From contig NZ_VAUV01000005.1 of assembly GCF_005780165.1 (NCBI RefSeq), forward strand, positions 186,001 to 250,000: DNA of 64,000 bases, read 5' to 3'. Below are positions 15,343 through 23,993 of the stretch, one piece after another. How positions within the stretch are numbered: position 1 is the first letter of the stretch; every line of letters begins with the position of its first letter. The position numbers and the translations under genes were made by a program. Under the pieces are notes generated by a model. The model had not been told where the DNA came from and made no database searches. It was given only the letters and a program-made list of their open reading frames with translations. Source of the stretch: Phragmitibacter flavus. Its GTDB lineage: Bacteria > Verrucomicrobiota > Verrucomicrobiia > Verrucomicrobiales > Verrucomicrobiaceae.

Positions 15343-16113
15343 TTATGCCGAGGGATTTTGGTTGAGCTGTCTGGCGATGAGGTTGAGGCGGCGAATGCAG
15401 GTCCAGAGGGTGCCGATGGCCATGAAGAGAAGGGTGAACCACATGACGGAGTGGCCGTGGTTGCCGGGGTTCCAGAGCCAGAGTTCGGCGATGGACAGGA
15501 AGCAGGCGACCGTGAGGAGGAACATGCGATGTTGTTTGGCCATGGGACCAATGAAGCTCTGGGTGCCGGTGAGGGTGCCGCCGAGGACGCGAATGTAGGG
15601 GGCGGTGACGGCAAGGGCGACGACCAGCCAGCCGAGCGGGATGCCGTAGAGGACATGCTGGCTAAGGGTGCCGATGAGCGCGAAGTTGCAGCAGCCTCCT
15701 TCGGCGATGGGTTTTGCGATGTCGAAATGTAACAGGTGGTTGCTGGCGGTGTAGCCGGCGGCGGCGAGGAAGAGGATGTCGGCGATGCGGTCAGGGACTT
15801 CGTTGTAGAGGCCGCCGGTCGGGCTTTTTTTGCCGCCTTCGATGGCAACCATGCCGTCGAGGAGGTTGCAGAGAAGGCGAAGCTGGATGCAGGTGGCGGC
15901 TCCGAACCAGAGGAGGGTGCCTCCCCATTGGCAGGGGGCGGTGGGGATCATGATGAAGCAGATGGCACCCAGCACGGCGAAAAGGATGCTGATGACGGAG
16001 ATGATGTTGGGGGTGATGGGCGTCTTGACGAGGAACGCGGCGAGTTTTTTTGCCCATCCTGCCTGACGGGTTTTGAGTTCGCGACGTGCGCCTTCGACGG
16101 GATCGGATGCCAT
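15343..16113 (-). CDS. CDP-alcohol phosphatidyltransferase family protein with altered active-site motif
   Basis: 256 residues from the ATG at 16113 (MASDPVEGARREL). Several membrane spans are evident. The family motif D-x2-DG-x2-AR-x8-G-x3-D-x3-D appears as CNLLDGMVAIEGGKKSP followed by TGGLYNEVPDRIADI. The first Asp is replaced by Asn and the Arg of 'AR' by Ile, while DG and the last D-x3-D are kept. The enzyme probably transfers a CDP-linked head group onto an alcohol acceptor in lipid synthesis. It is the first gene of the plsC-cdsA operon. The altered motif makes the exact reaction uncertain. Confidence 0.8.
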   Translation of the reverse strand: MASDPVEGARRELKTRQAGWAKKLAAFLVKTPITPNIISVISILFAVLGAICFIMIPTAPCQWGGTLLWFGAATCIQLRLLCNLLDGMVAIEGGKKSPTGGLYNEVPDRIADILFLAAAGYTASNHLLHFDIAKPIAEGGCCNFALIGTLSQHVLYGIPLGWLVVALAVTAPYIRVLGGTLTGTQSFIGPMAKQHRMFLLTVACFLSIAELWLWNPGNHGHSVMWFTLLFMAIGTLWTCIRRLNLIARQLNQNPSA

Positions 16114-16190
16114 GGGGGCTTCATAACACGGAGCGGTGTTTTTACCAGCGGGGAGTGAAGGGAGGCTAAATTTAGGGCTTGTCAGCAAGG

Positions 16191-17000
16191 ATGGATTTTT
16201 ATAGTTTTTCGGACATGGCATTGAAGACAACGGCAACGGCAAGTTCTGCGGATGCGGTATTGTTAAAGCAGCGTTTTGCGAGGCGTATGGCGGATGATGC
16301 GATGTTTTATCCGCTGTTTGATCACATGCCGGGAGTGTCGTTTTTTGCCAAGGATGAGAAATTCCGCATCGTGGCGGCGAACCGGCATTTTTATGAGCGT
16401 TTCGGATTTGAGAAGGAATCGGACATCATCGGGCAGGATGATTTCACCTTGTTCCCGACCGGGCTTGCGGAGCATTTTCGTCGCGATGACGCGGAGGTGC
16501 TGGCGACCGGGGTGGCGAAGTTGAATATTGTGGAGCTGTTCTTCAACCGGCAGAGAATTCCGGACTGGTTCATTACCAACAAGCTGCCGGTGCTGGATCG
16601 GAAAGGCAAGGTGATGGGGTTGATGGGAACGACGCAGAGTTATGAGAGCAAAAAGCAGATTTTGCAGCCGTTCATGCAGATCGACAAGGCGGTGAATTAC
16701 ATTCGGGAACATTTCAGGAAGAAAGTGTCGGTGGAGGAGCTGGCGGCGATGGTGCATTTGTCGCCGCGGCAGTTGCAGCGCAAGTTTGTGGAGGCGTTTG
16801 GGAGCAGTCCGCAGGCGTTCATCATGAAGTTGCGGATCCAGGCGGCGTGCCTGGCGTTGAAAGAGGAGTCGGCGCAGATCAGCGAGGTGGCGAGGGCGAT
16901 GGGGTTTGCGGATCAGAGCAGCTTTACGCAGCATTTTCAGCGTCATTTGGGGATGACGCCGTTGCGGTATTTGAGGCAGTTTCGGTTGAGGAGGATTTGA
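16191..17000 (+). CDS. PAS-domain AraC-family transcriptional regulator
   Basis: 269 residues from the ATG at 16191; another ATG lies 8 codons later at 16215. A PAS/PAC sensor at about residues 40-155 (MPGVSFFAKDEKFRIVAANR, then IIGQDDFTLFP) is followed by a C-terminal AraC double helix-turn-helix. HTH1 contains VSVEELAAMVHLSPRQLQRK. HTH2 contains SEVARAMGFADQSSFTQHF, then the TPLRYLRQFR end. It is divergent from the phospholipid operon (77-base spacer), so control of that operon is possible. A second gene of the same architecture lies at 39068-39826. Confidence 0.87.
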   Translation: MDFYSFSDMALKTTATASSADAVLLKQRFARRMADDAMFYPLFDHMPGVSFFAKDEKFRIVAANRHFYERFGFEKESDIIGQDDFTLFPTGLAEHFRRDDAEVLATGVAKLNIVELFFNRQRIPDWFITNKLPVLDRKGKVMGLMGTTQSYESKKQILQPFMQIDKAVNYIREHFRKKVSVEELAAMVHLSPRQLQRKFVEAFGSSPQAFIMKLRIQAACLALKEESAQISEVARAMGFADQSSFTQHFQRHLGMTPLRYLRQFRLRRI

Positions 17001-17086
17001 TTTTTTACTTTCGCACATTCCTGCTCCTCATTGATTGATGAGCTTTGAAAGTCTGCGGTTCCTCGGACGGGGAGCGCGAAAAAAGA

Positions 17087-18100
17087 TCACTGGTAGGGGG
17101 CGGGTTGGAGGGTGTTGAGTCGGTCGGGGTGAATTTGGATCGCGGCGTTTTGGCGTTGCTGGGTGAGCCAAGTTTGGAGGGCGGTTCGGCGGAATTGGGT
17201 ATGAAGGTGGGCGAGGATTTCGGGTTTAACCTCGTCGAAGGTGGCGGGTCGGGCGGGGCGTTTTTCATGGAGCTTGACGATATGCCAGCCGAGGTCGGTG
17301 ATAAAAGGGGGGCTGAGCTGACCGGGGGTGAGGGCGAAGACGTTGGAGGCGAAGTCGGGAGGGACGCGGTCGCGACTGAACCAGTCAAGTTCGCCGCGGG
17401 TTTTTTTGGTGCGGGGGTCGTCGCTATATCGGGTGGCAAGGTTGGGGAGGGTTGCCAGGTTGGTGATGAGTTGCTGGTGATAAGCGCGGATGTTGGACTC
17501 GGCATTGGGGCGCTCTTTGTCGTGGATGGTGAGGAATAGGTGGCTGGCGCGGGCGCTTTCGGGAACGGTGAAGTGGCCGCTGTGCTCGGCGAAGTAGGCG
17601 CGGGCTTCGGCTTCGGTGGGTTGGTCGGGATGGTTGGCGAGGTGGTTTTCGATGGAGATGGAGAGGCGGGCTTCGTGAAGGAGTTGCTGGCGAAGCAGGA
17701 TTTCATCGAGATTTTGGGTGGCGGCGCGGGTTTGCCAGGTGTTGGCGCCTTCGAATTGTTTGGTGAATTGCTGGAAGCGCTGGTCGGCTTCGGTCTGGGC
17801 GCGGGTTTCTTCAGCGGAGGGAAGCTGGGCGAGGAGGTGTGAGTGGATGAGCTGGTCGAGGACGATTTGGCGTTCGGCATCCTGACGGGGAGAGGCGAGG
17901 GTTTGCCAGTGGAGGTTGTGACGCCAGACGTGGTTGCGGAGGGCGAGCGCGAGCTGGCTGCGGGCGATGGGGGTGGTCCCGACCTGGGCGATGGTGGCTT
18001 GCCGATTGAGGTGGTTTTGCCACCAGATGAGAACGCCGCCTGCAGTGAGAAGGAGCAGCAGCACGGTCAGAATGAGGGAATGTCCGCGAGGGTGGGGCAT
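17087..18100 (-). CDS. membrane-anchored parvulin-type peptidyl-prolyl cis-trans isomerase
   Basis: 337 residues. The N-terminal membrane anchor is SLILTVLLLLLTAGGVLIWW at about 8-27. A SurA/PrsA-like helical chaperone region follows (about 38-180). A rotamase (PpiC) domain spans about 185-285, with ASHLFLTI, RYSDDPRTKKTRGELDWFSR, the VFALTPGQLSPPF core and GWHIVKLHEK. The protein should assist folding of periplasmic or outer-membrane proteins. A (GTTCYTN)n heptamer array starts 11 bases upstream of the start codon, in the spacer shared with the divergent histidine kinase gene. Confidence 0.88.
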   Translation of the reverse strand: MPHPRGHSLILTVLLLLLTAGGVLIWWQNHLNRQATIAQVGTTPIARSQLALALRNHVWRHNLHWQTLASPRQDAERQIVLDQLIHSHLLAQLPSAEETRAQTEADQRFQQFTKQFEGANTWQTRAATQNLDEILLRQQLLHEARLSISIENHLANHPDQPTEAEARAYFAEHSGHFTVPESARASHLFLTIHDKERPNAESNIRAYHQQLITNLATLPNLATRYSDDPRTKKTRGELDWFSRDRVPPDFASNVFALTPGQLSPPFITDLGWHIVKLHEKRPARPATFDEVKPEILAHLHTQFRRTALQTWLTQQRQNAAIQIHPDRLNTLQPAPYQ

Positions 18101-18111
18101 GGGGAGGATTT

Positions 18112-18139
18112 GTTCCTAGTTCTTCGTTCCTTGTTCTTG
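18112..18139. repeat. heptamer tandem array between divergent genes
   Basis: Units GTTCCTA, GTTCTTC, GTTCCTT and GTTCTTG have an exact 7-base period. It is the same word family as the array upstream of pheS (27863). The pyrimidine-rich strand is the sense strand of the downstream histidine kinase gene. Confidence 0.8.
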
Positions 18140-18225
18140 CTATTTATTTACGGGGGGCGGGTGGGGGTGTGGCAACTGGTTTTCGCTGGCTTTGCGGGGG
18201 GATTGGTTGGAGGATGGGGGACGTG

Positions 18226-19977
18226 ATGAGTGAGAGGACGCAGATTTCTTTGGCGGAGGCAGATTCTTCAGAAGAGCTGGAGAGGTTGCGGAGCCGGGTG
18301 GCGGAGCTGGAGCAGAGTGAGGAGAGGCTGAGGCTGGCGATTGAGATGGGGCGGATTGGATTGTGGGTGTGGGATTCGACGGATACTTCGAATGAGGGGG
18401 ACTGGTCGGAGCGGTTGAAGGAGATTTTTGGGCTGCCGCTGGATGCGGAGGTGACGCACGACATGTTTTTGAAGTGTGTGCATGGGGAGGATCGGGAGTT
18501 GATCCATGGGAAGGTGATGGGTGCGCTGGCGGGGGTGGATGAGGGGAGGTATACGGCGGAGTATCGGACGATCCGGGCGGATGATGGTCGTGAGGGGTGG
18601 GTGATGGCGAGGGGACAGGCGTTTTTTGATGGGTCGGGAAAGGCGGTGCGGTTTATTGGGACGGTGACCGACATCACGGAACGCAAGAGGGCGGAGGAGG
18701 CGCTGGCGAAGTTGAACGGGGAGCTGGAGGGGCTGGCTTATGGTCAGGCGGAGGCGCTGAAGCATGCGTTGACGATGCTTTCGAGGGAGTCGGAACCGGA
18801 CAGGTTTTTGGATCATGTTTTGCGAATGATTGGCCGGCAGTTTGCGGCGCATAGTTTGGGGGTTTGGGAGCTGAATGAGGTGACGGAGCGGGTGGAGTTG
18901 CTGGCGAGTTGTGAGGGTGAGGTGGTGCGGCTGGTGAAAGAGGATAAAGAGCAAGGGGCTCCGAGGTTTGCGCCGCCGGTGAGGGAGAACGGGGTGTGGA
19001 CGACGTTTTTCGCGACGGCGGAGCATTGCATTTTGGGGGATTTGGAGTCGGAGATGCCGAGGGTGAGGTTGGCTGGGGTGGCGGATGGGGAGTGGCAGGA
19101 GTGGCTGGGGGACATGGTGAACACGGAGGAGGTGCGGACGATGCTGCGGGTATTGACGGGGAAGGGGGTGAAGCTGACGTTGGGTGTGCCGATGCTGGTG
19201 GGGGGCAGGGTGGTGGGGTTCATCAATATCAGGTTCAAGGAGTGGAGGGTGTTTCGTGATGAGGAGCTGGGATTGGCGCGGGCGTTGGGGCATCAGGCGA
19301 TGCTGGCGATTCAGTTGATGCGGTTGTCGATGCAGAGTCGGAAGTCGGCGGTGATGGCGGAGCGGAACCGGTTGGCGAGGGATATTCATGACACGCTGGC
19401 GCAGGGGTTTACGGGGGTGATTGTGCAGTTGGAGGCGTCGGAGGATGCGCGTGTGGGGGGCTTGACGGAGGCGGCGGATGCGCATGTGACGAGGGCGAGG
19501 GAGCTGGCGCGGAACAGTTTGCAGGAGGCGCGGCGGTCGGTGCAGGCGCTGCGGCCGCAGGCGCTGGAAACGCAGGATTTGTGTGTGGCGTTGTCGAAGT
19601 TGTTCAAGAGCATGACGGAGGGGACGGGGTTGACGGCGAAGTTTGAGTTGCGTGGAAAGCCGAGGAAGCTGGTGGCAGAGGTGGAGTGCAATCTGTTGCG
19701 GATTGTGCAGGAGGTTTTGACCAATGTGTTGAGGCATGCGCAGGCAACGCGGTTTGAGGCGATTTTGTTTTTTGAGGAAGAGGAACTGCGACTGGAGTTG
19801 GAAGATGATGGACTGGGTTTTGACGTATTGGCGGTGCATGAGGGGTTTGGGTTGACGGGGATGCGGGAGCGCGTGGAGGCAATGGGGGGTGAGATGACCC
19901 TCGCCAGTTCGAGTGAAGCGGGGACTTCGATTTGCATCCGGCTGCCTCTGGTGGACGGTGGAGGGATTGTTGGATGA
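18226..19977 (+). CDS. soluble PAS-GAF sensor histidine kinase, NarL-partner type
   Basis: 583 residues. The ATG at 18226 was chosen because GGAGG lies about 13 bases upstream. An N-terminal coiled coil (about 7-35) is followed by a PAS domain (about 40-160, ending GTVTDITERKRAEEAL), a GAF domain (about 185-360) and a HisKA_3 domain with phospho-acceptor His388 in RLARDIHDTLAQG. HATPase_c follows, with EVLTNVLRHA, LEDDGLGFD and GFGLTGMRER. No membrane segment is seen, so the signal is probably cytoplasmic. The stop overlaps the start of the response regulator gene (ATGA), indicating translational coupling. Confidence 0.9.
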   Translation: MSERTQISLAEADSSEELERLRSRVAELEQSEERLRLAIEMGRIGLWVWDSTDTSNEGDWSERLKEIFGLPLDAEVTHDMFLKCVHGEDRELIHGKVMGALAGVDEGRYTAEYRTIRADDGREGWVMARGQAFFDGSGKAVRFIGTVTDITERKRAEEALAKLNGELEGLAYGQAEALKHALTMLSRESEPDRFLDHVLRMIGRQFAAHSLGVWELNEVTERVELLASCEGEVVRLVKEDKEQGAPRFAPPVRENGVWTTFFATAEHCILGDLESEMPRVRLAGVADGEWQEWLGDMVNTEEVRTMLRVLTGKGVKLTLGVPMLVGGRVVGFINIRFKEWRVFRDEELGLARALGHQAMLAIQLMRLSMQSRKSAVMAERNRLARDIHDTLAQGFTGVIVQLEASEDARVGGLTEAADAHVTRARELARNSLQEARRSVQALRPQALETQDLCVALSKLFKSMTEGTGLTAKFELRGKPRKLVAEVECNLLRIVQEVLTNVLRHAQATRFEAILFFEEEELRLELEDDGLGFDVLAVHEGFGLTGMRERVEAMGGEMTLASSSEAGTSICIRLPLVDGGGIVG

Positions 19978-20621
19978 TGAAAGGAAACTCGAAAAAGGCT
20001 GATGGATGGATTCGTGTCTTGATTGCGGATGATCATGTGACGGTGCTGGAGGGACTGGCGGCGATGATTGGCCGGCAGCCGGACATGGAGGTGGTGGCGG
20101 AGGCTTGTGATGGGGATGAGGCGGTGGCGAGGTGGCTGGAGTTACGACCAGACGTGGCGCTGGTGGACCTGCGAATGCCGGGTCGTGATGGGATGGAGGT
20201 GATTGAGGAAGTGCGCCGACATGACGGGACGGCGAAGGTGATTGTGCTGACGACTTATGATAATGACCAGGATGTGATGCGCGTGGTGAAAGCGGGGGCG
20301 AGGGGGTATTTGTTGAAGGATGCGCGGCGCGAGGAGTTGTTGGAGTGCATTCGCAAGGTGCATGCGGGGGAGACGTGCATTCCGCAGGGTTTGATTGAAA
20401 AGCTGGCGGCGGGGATCAGCGGGGAGACATTGACGGGACGGGAGTTGAATGTGCTGGAGCTTTTGGCGGAGGGGTTGAGCAACAAGGAGATTGCGGCGCG
20501 GTTGAGCATCAGCGAGACGACGGTGAAGACGCATTTGCGCGGGATTTTCGGGAAGCTGAATGTGTTGAGCCGGACGGAGGCGGTGACGGTGGCGGGTCGG
20601 CGCGGGTTTGTGCGGATTTGA
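19974..20621 (+). CDS. NarL/LuxR-family response regulator
   Basis: 215 residues from the ATG at 19974, which overlaps the kinase stop codon; GGAGGG lies 8 bases upstream. The receiver (about 18-135) has the acidic pair in VLIADDH, phospho-acceptor Asp65 in ALVDLRMPG, conserved Thr in VLTTYDN and Lys in YLLKDA. The LuxR-type HTH (about 150-212) has LTGRELNVLELLAEGLSNKE and TVKTHLRGIFGKL. It pairs with the upstream kinase. The next cluster downstream (20800-26851) is a plausible target but this is untested. Confidence 0.92.
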   Translation: MMKGNSKKADGWIRVLIADDHVTVLEGLAAMIGRQPDMEVVAEACDGDEAVARWLELRPDVALVDLRMPGRDGMEVIEEVRRHDGTAKVIVLTTYDNDQDVMRVVKAGARGYLLKDARREELLECIRKVHAGETCIPQGLIEKLAAGISGETLTGRELNVLELLAEGLSNKEIAARLSISETTVKTHLRGIFGKLNVLSRTEAVTVAGRRGFVRI

Positions 20622-20799
20622 TTCAGGGTCGCCTCGTTCAAAAGGATGAGGCGGAACTCATCCTTGGGCAGGGCGAAAAATCCAGCCGCATGATCCATGG
20701 TTTTTTGGGGGCGCAGCTGGCATGATGATGGGCGTTTCCAGTGTGCCTGGGCATAAGTTGGAAAACGAACTTAGTGACTAACTGACCACCATCATCATC

Positions 20800-21477
20800 A
20801 TGAATCCTTACTACAAGCTTTTTACGCCGGAAGATAGTGCCGTTGTATTTATTGATCACCAGCCGCAGATGACTTTTGGGGTGGCGAACATTGATCGGGC
20901 GACATTGATCAGCAATGTGACGCTGCTGGCCAAAGTTGCGAAAGAATTTAATGTGCCGACAGTGCTGACGGCGGTCGAGACGGAATCGTTTAGTGGTTAT
21001 ATCTGGCCACAATTGCTGGATGTGTTTCCTGGTCAGGAAGTGGTGGAGCGGACCTCGATGAATTCGTGGGATGATGCGGGTTTTCGCAAGGCGGTGGAAG
21101 CGACGGGACGGAAGAATATTCTGATGACGGGGTTGTGGACGGAGGTGTGTGTGACTTGGCCGACGATTGAGATGCTGGGGGCGGGCTATAACATCTATGT
21201 GGTGGAGGATTGTTGTGGAGCGACGTCACAGGCGGCGCATGATGCGGCGTTGTCGAGAATGGTGCAGGCGGGTGCGGTGCGGTTGACGGCGCTTCCGGCA
21301 TTGCTGGAGTGGCAACGGGATTGGGCGAAACGCGAGCATTACAACAACTTGATGGGGCTCATCAAGGAACAGGGTGGGGCTTATGGAGTCGGCGTTGAGT
21401 ATGCTTATACGATGGTGCATAAAGCGCCGCAGTCGGCGATCAAACCACAGGTGGTTCCGCACAAGGAAGGGCACTAA
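20800..21477 (+). CDS. isochorismatase-superfamily cysteine hydrolase (YcaC-like)
   Basis: 225 residues. The catalytic Asp is in VVFIDHQPQMTFG, the non-proline cis-peptide region follows, and the nucleophilic Cys is in MTGLWTEVCVTWPT at about residue 116. The order and the 'ERTSMNSWDD' segment match the YcaC group of uncertain substrate rather than true isochorismatases or nicotinamidases. It is the first gene of a five-gene same-strand cluster. The leader is G-poor (ctgaccaccatcatcatc) without a Shine-Dalgarno sequence. Confidence 0.87.
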   Translation: MNPYYKLFTPEDSAVVFIDHQPQMTFGVANIDRATLISNVTLLAKVAKEFNVPTVLTAVETESFSGYIWPQLLDVFPGQEVVERTSMNSWDDAGFRKAVEATGRKNILMTGLWTEVCVTWPTIEMLGAGYNIYVVEDCCGATSQAAHDAALSRMVQAGAVRLTALPALLEWQRDWAKREHYNNLMGLIKEQGGAYGVGVEYAYTMVHKAPQSAIKPQVVPHKEGH

Positions 21478-21494
21478 CTCAACATCGCAACGTC

Positions 21495-22079
21495 ATGGAC
21501 GATGAATCGGTTCACATTGCCGTTGTCCGGCGCGTTCGTCCTGAACGCGTGAAGGATTTCGAGGCGGCGCTGGGGGATTTTGCCCGCGTGTCGTTGGCGG
21601 AGCCGGGGGCGCGTGGAATTCAATGTTTGTATCCTGCGCCGGGGGCGAAGGTTCAGGAGTATGGGATCATGCGAACGTTTGCGAATGCGGCGGCGCGTGA
21701 TGCGTTTTATGCTTCCGAGGCTTATCACCGGTGGGAGAAGACGATTGAGCCGATGGTCGAAGGGACGTTGCAGATTCGTGAGTTGCATGGGCTGGAGGCG
21801 TGGTTTCGTCATGCTTCGGATGGTAGTCCGCCGCCGCGGTGGAAGATGGCGTTGTTGACCTGGCTGGCGGTCTGGCCGGTGAGCATGGGGATTGCGGCAT
21901 TGGTGTTGCCGCTTCTGGGAGGGTTGATGCACAAGGTGTTGGTGTCAGGGGTGATCGCGGCTGGGATTACCGCAACGCTGACCTGGGTGGCGATGCCCGT
22001 TTTGGTGAAAGCGGCACACGGATGGTTGCATCCGAATTCGGAAGACAAGGTGCTTCAGGTGCCCGAAAAAAATAACTAA
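21495..22079 (+). CDS. ABM-domain (antibiotic biosynthesis monooxygenase-like) membrane protein
   Basis: 194 residues. An N-terminal dimeric alpha-beta barrel/ABM domain (about 6-100) has HIAVVRRVRPERVKDFEAAL, FANAAARDAFYASEAY and FRHAS. Two membrane helices follow (about 115-137 and 143-165, LLTWLAVWPVSMGIAALVLP type). ABM proteins are small cofactor-light oxygenases or heme/quinone-binding proteins; the tethered two-TM form is common in hydrolase clusters. It starts 17 bases after the cysteine hydrolase. Confidence 0.82.
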   Translation: MDDESVHIAVVRRVRPERVKDFEAALGDFARVSLAEPGARGIQCLYPAPGAKVQEYGIMRTFANAAARDAFYASEAYHRWEKTIEPMVEGTLQIRELHGLEAWFRHASDGSPPPRWKMALLTWLAVWPVSMGIAALVLPLLGGLMHKVLVSGVIAAGITATLTWVAMPVLVKAAHGWLHPNSEDKVLQVPEKNN

Positions 22080-22106
22080 AGAAGAAACACAGAGAACTTA
22101 CAACTT

Positions 22107-23984
22107 ATGAAAGTGGAGCCTGATTTGATTTTGGTAAATGGACGGATTACGACGCTGGATGATGGTTATCCTGAAGCGCGGGAAGCGGTGATCAAGGATG
22201 GGAAGGTGCTGAGTCTGGATGATGCGCATGAGTATCCACGTGGGCCAGAAACGAAGGTGATTGACTTGAAAGGTAGAAGGGTGATTCCGGGGTTGAATGA
22301 TTCGCATCTGCATGTGATTCGCGGCGGGTTGAATTATAACATGGAGTTGCGCTGGGATGGGGTTCCTTCACTGGCGGATGGGTTGCGGATGTTGAAGGCG
22401 CAGGCGGCGCGGACGCCGGTGGGGCAGTGGGTGAGGATTGTGGGGGGATGGAGCGAGTTTCAGTTTGCGGAGCGTCGCATGCCGACGTTGGCGGAGATCA
22501 ATGAAGCGGCACCGGAGACGCCGGTGTTTATTTTGCATTTGTATTGCCGGGCCTTGCTGAATGGGGCGGCGTTGCGGGCTTGTGGTTATACCCGGGATAC
22601 GCCGAATCCACCGGGTGGGGAGATTCAGAGGGATTCGGAAGGGAATCCGACGGGGCTGCTGATTGCGCGTCCGAATGCGACGATTTTGTATGCGACTCTG
22701 GCGAAGGGTCCGAAGTTGCCGCCGGAGCATCAGTTGAATTCGACGCGACATTTTATGCGTGAGCTGAACCGCTTGGGATTGACGAGCATCATTGATGCAG
22801 GTGGTGGGTTTCAGAATTATCCGGATGACTATGTGATCATTGACGAGTTACACAAACGCGGGGAGATGACGCTGCGGATTGCTTATAACTTGTTTACTCA
22901 AAAACCGAAGGAGGAGAAGGAGGATTTTGCGCGTTGGATCAAGATGACGGGGCCGGGCAAGGGCGATGATTTTTTCCGCTGCAATGGGGCGGGTGAGATG
23001 TTGGTTTTTTCAGCGGCGGACTTTGAGGATTTTCTGGAGCCAAGGCCGGATCTGGCGGCTTCTGTGGAGGAGGAGTTGAAGGGGGTGGTGACGTTGCTGG
23101 CGGCGAACAAGTGGCCGTTCCGATTGCATGCGACTTATGATGAGAGCATCACAAGATTTTTGAATGTGTTTGAGGAGGTGAACCAAGAAGTGCCGTTTGG
23201 TGGGGTGCATTGGTTCTTTGATCATTGTGAGACGATTTCGGATCGGAATCTAGAGCGGGTGAAGGCGTTGGGAGGCGGGGTGGCGATCCAGCATCGGATG
23301 GCGTTTCAAGGCGAGTATTTTATGGATCGGTATGGCAAGGAAGCGGCGGAGCGGACACCTCCGGTGAGGCGGATGCTGGAGATGGGATTGCCGGTGGGGG
23401 CGGGATCGGATGCGACGCGGGTGGCGAGTTATAATCCGTGGGTGTCGTTGTGTTGGCTGACGACGGGCAAGACGGTAGGGGGAACTTCGATGTATCCGGA
23501 CAAGAATTGTTTGAGTCGGGAGGAGGCGTTGCGGCTTTACACGTTGGGAATCACATGGTTTTCGACGGAGGAGGGCAAGAAGGGATCGCTGGGGGTTGGG
23601 AAGCTGGCCGATCTGGCGGTGTTGTCGGATGATTATTTTGACGTGGATGATGAGGCGATCAAAAGCATTGAAGCGGTGATGACGGTGGTGGATGGCAGGG
23701 TGGTGTATGCGGTGGAGGAGTTTGGATCATTTGCGCCGCCGTCGATTCCGGTGTTGCCGGAGTGGTCGCCGGTCTCGGTGTTTGGCGGGTATGGGGCGCC
23801 GCTGGATGTGAAGAAGATGGCGAGGGCGGGAGTGCCGATGCCGTTGGTGAGTCATGAGCATTCGGCGGAGTGTCGGTCGCATGGTTGTGATCATGCAGGG
23901 TTGCAGTTGATGGCGGGAGTAGAGGCGGCGCGGAACCGGTTTGCGTCGTTCTGGGGTTCGGGATGTGACTGTTTTGCGTTTTGA
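22107..23984 (+). CDS. YtcJ-like metal-dependent amidohydrolase (amidohydrolase 3 family)
   Basis: 625 residues. The N-terminal beta-sandwich strand is LILVNGRITTLDDG, and the metal-binding HxH is in PGLNDSHLHV at about residue 72. Further ligands probably lie in LHATYDES, FFDHCETI and GAGSDATRV. The C-terminal KLADLAVLSDDYFDV closes the sandwich. Family members include N-substituted formamide deformylases and other amide hydrolases. An unusual Cys/His-rich tail (HEHSAECRSHGCDH, and SGCDCFAF at the end) extends past the fold and might bind a metal. It is 27 bases after the ABM gene. Confidence 0.88.
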   Translation: MKVEPDLILVNGRITTLDDGYPEAREAVIKDGKVLSLDDAHEYPRGPETKVIDLKGRRVIPGLNDSHLHVIRGGLNYNMELRWDGVPSLADGLRMLKAQAARTPVGQWVRIVGGWSEFQFAERRMPTLAEINEAAPETPVFILHLYCRALLNGAALRACGYTRDTPNPPGGEIQRDSEGNPTGLLIARPNATILYATLAKGPKLPPEHQLNSTRHFMRELNRLGLTSIIDAGGGFQNYPDDYVIIDELHKRGEMTLRIAYNLFTQKPKEEKEDFARWIKMTGPGKGDDFFRCNGAGEMLVFSAADFEDFLEPRPDLAASVEEELKGVVTLLAANKWPFRLHATYDESITRFLNVFEEVNQEVPFGGVHWFFDHCETISDRNLERVKALGGGVAIQHRMAFQGEYFMDRYGKEAAERTPPVRRMLEMGLPVGAGSDATRVASYNPWVSLCWLTTGKTVGGTSMYPDKNCLSREEALRLYTLGITWFSTEEGKKGSLGVGKLADLAVLSDDYFDVDDEAIKSIEAVMTVVDGRVVYAVEEFGSFAPPSIPVLPEWSPVSVFGGYGAPLDVKKMARAGVPMPLVSHEHSAECRSHGCDHAGLQLMAGVEAARNRFASFWGSGCDCFAF

Positions 23985-23993
23985 TTTGATGTT

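Noticed and set aside
18268-19839. 523-codon Arg/Pro/His-rich frame antisense to the histidine kinase
   Set aside because: Composition typical of antisense frames in high-G+C DNA; no domain visible.
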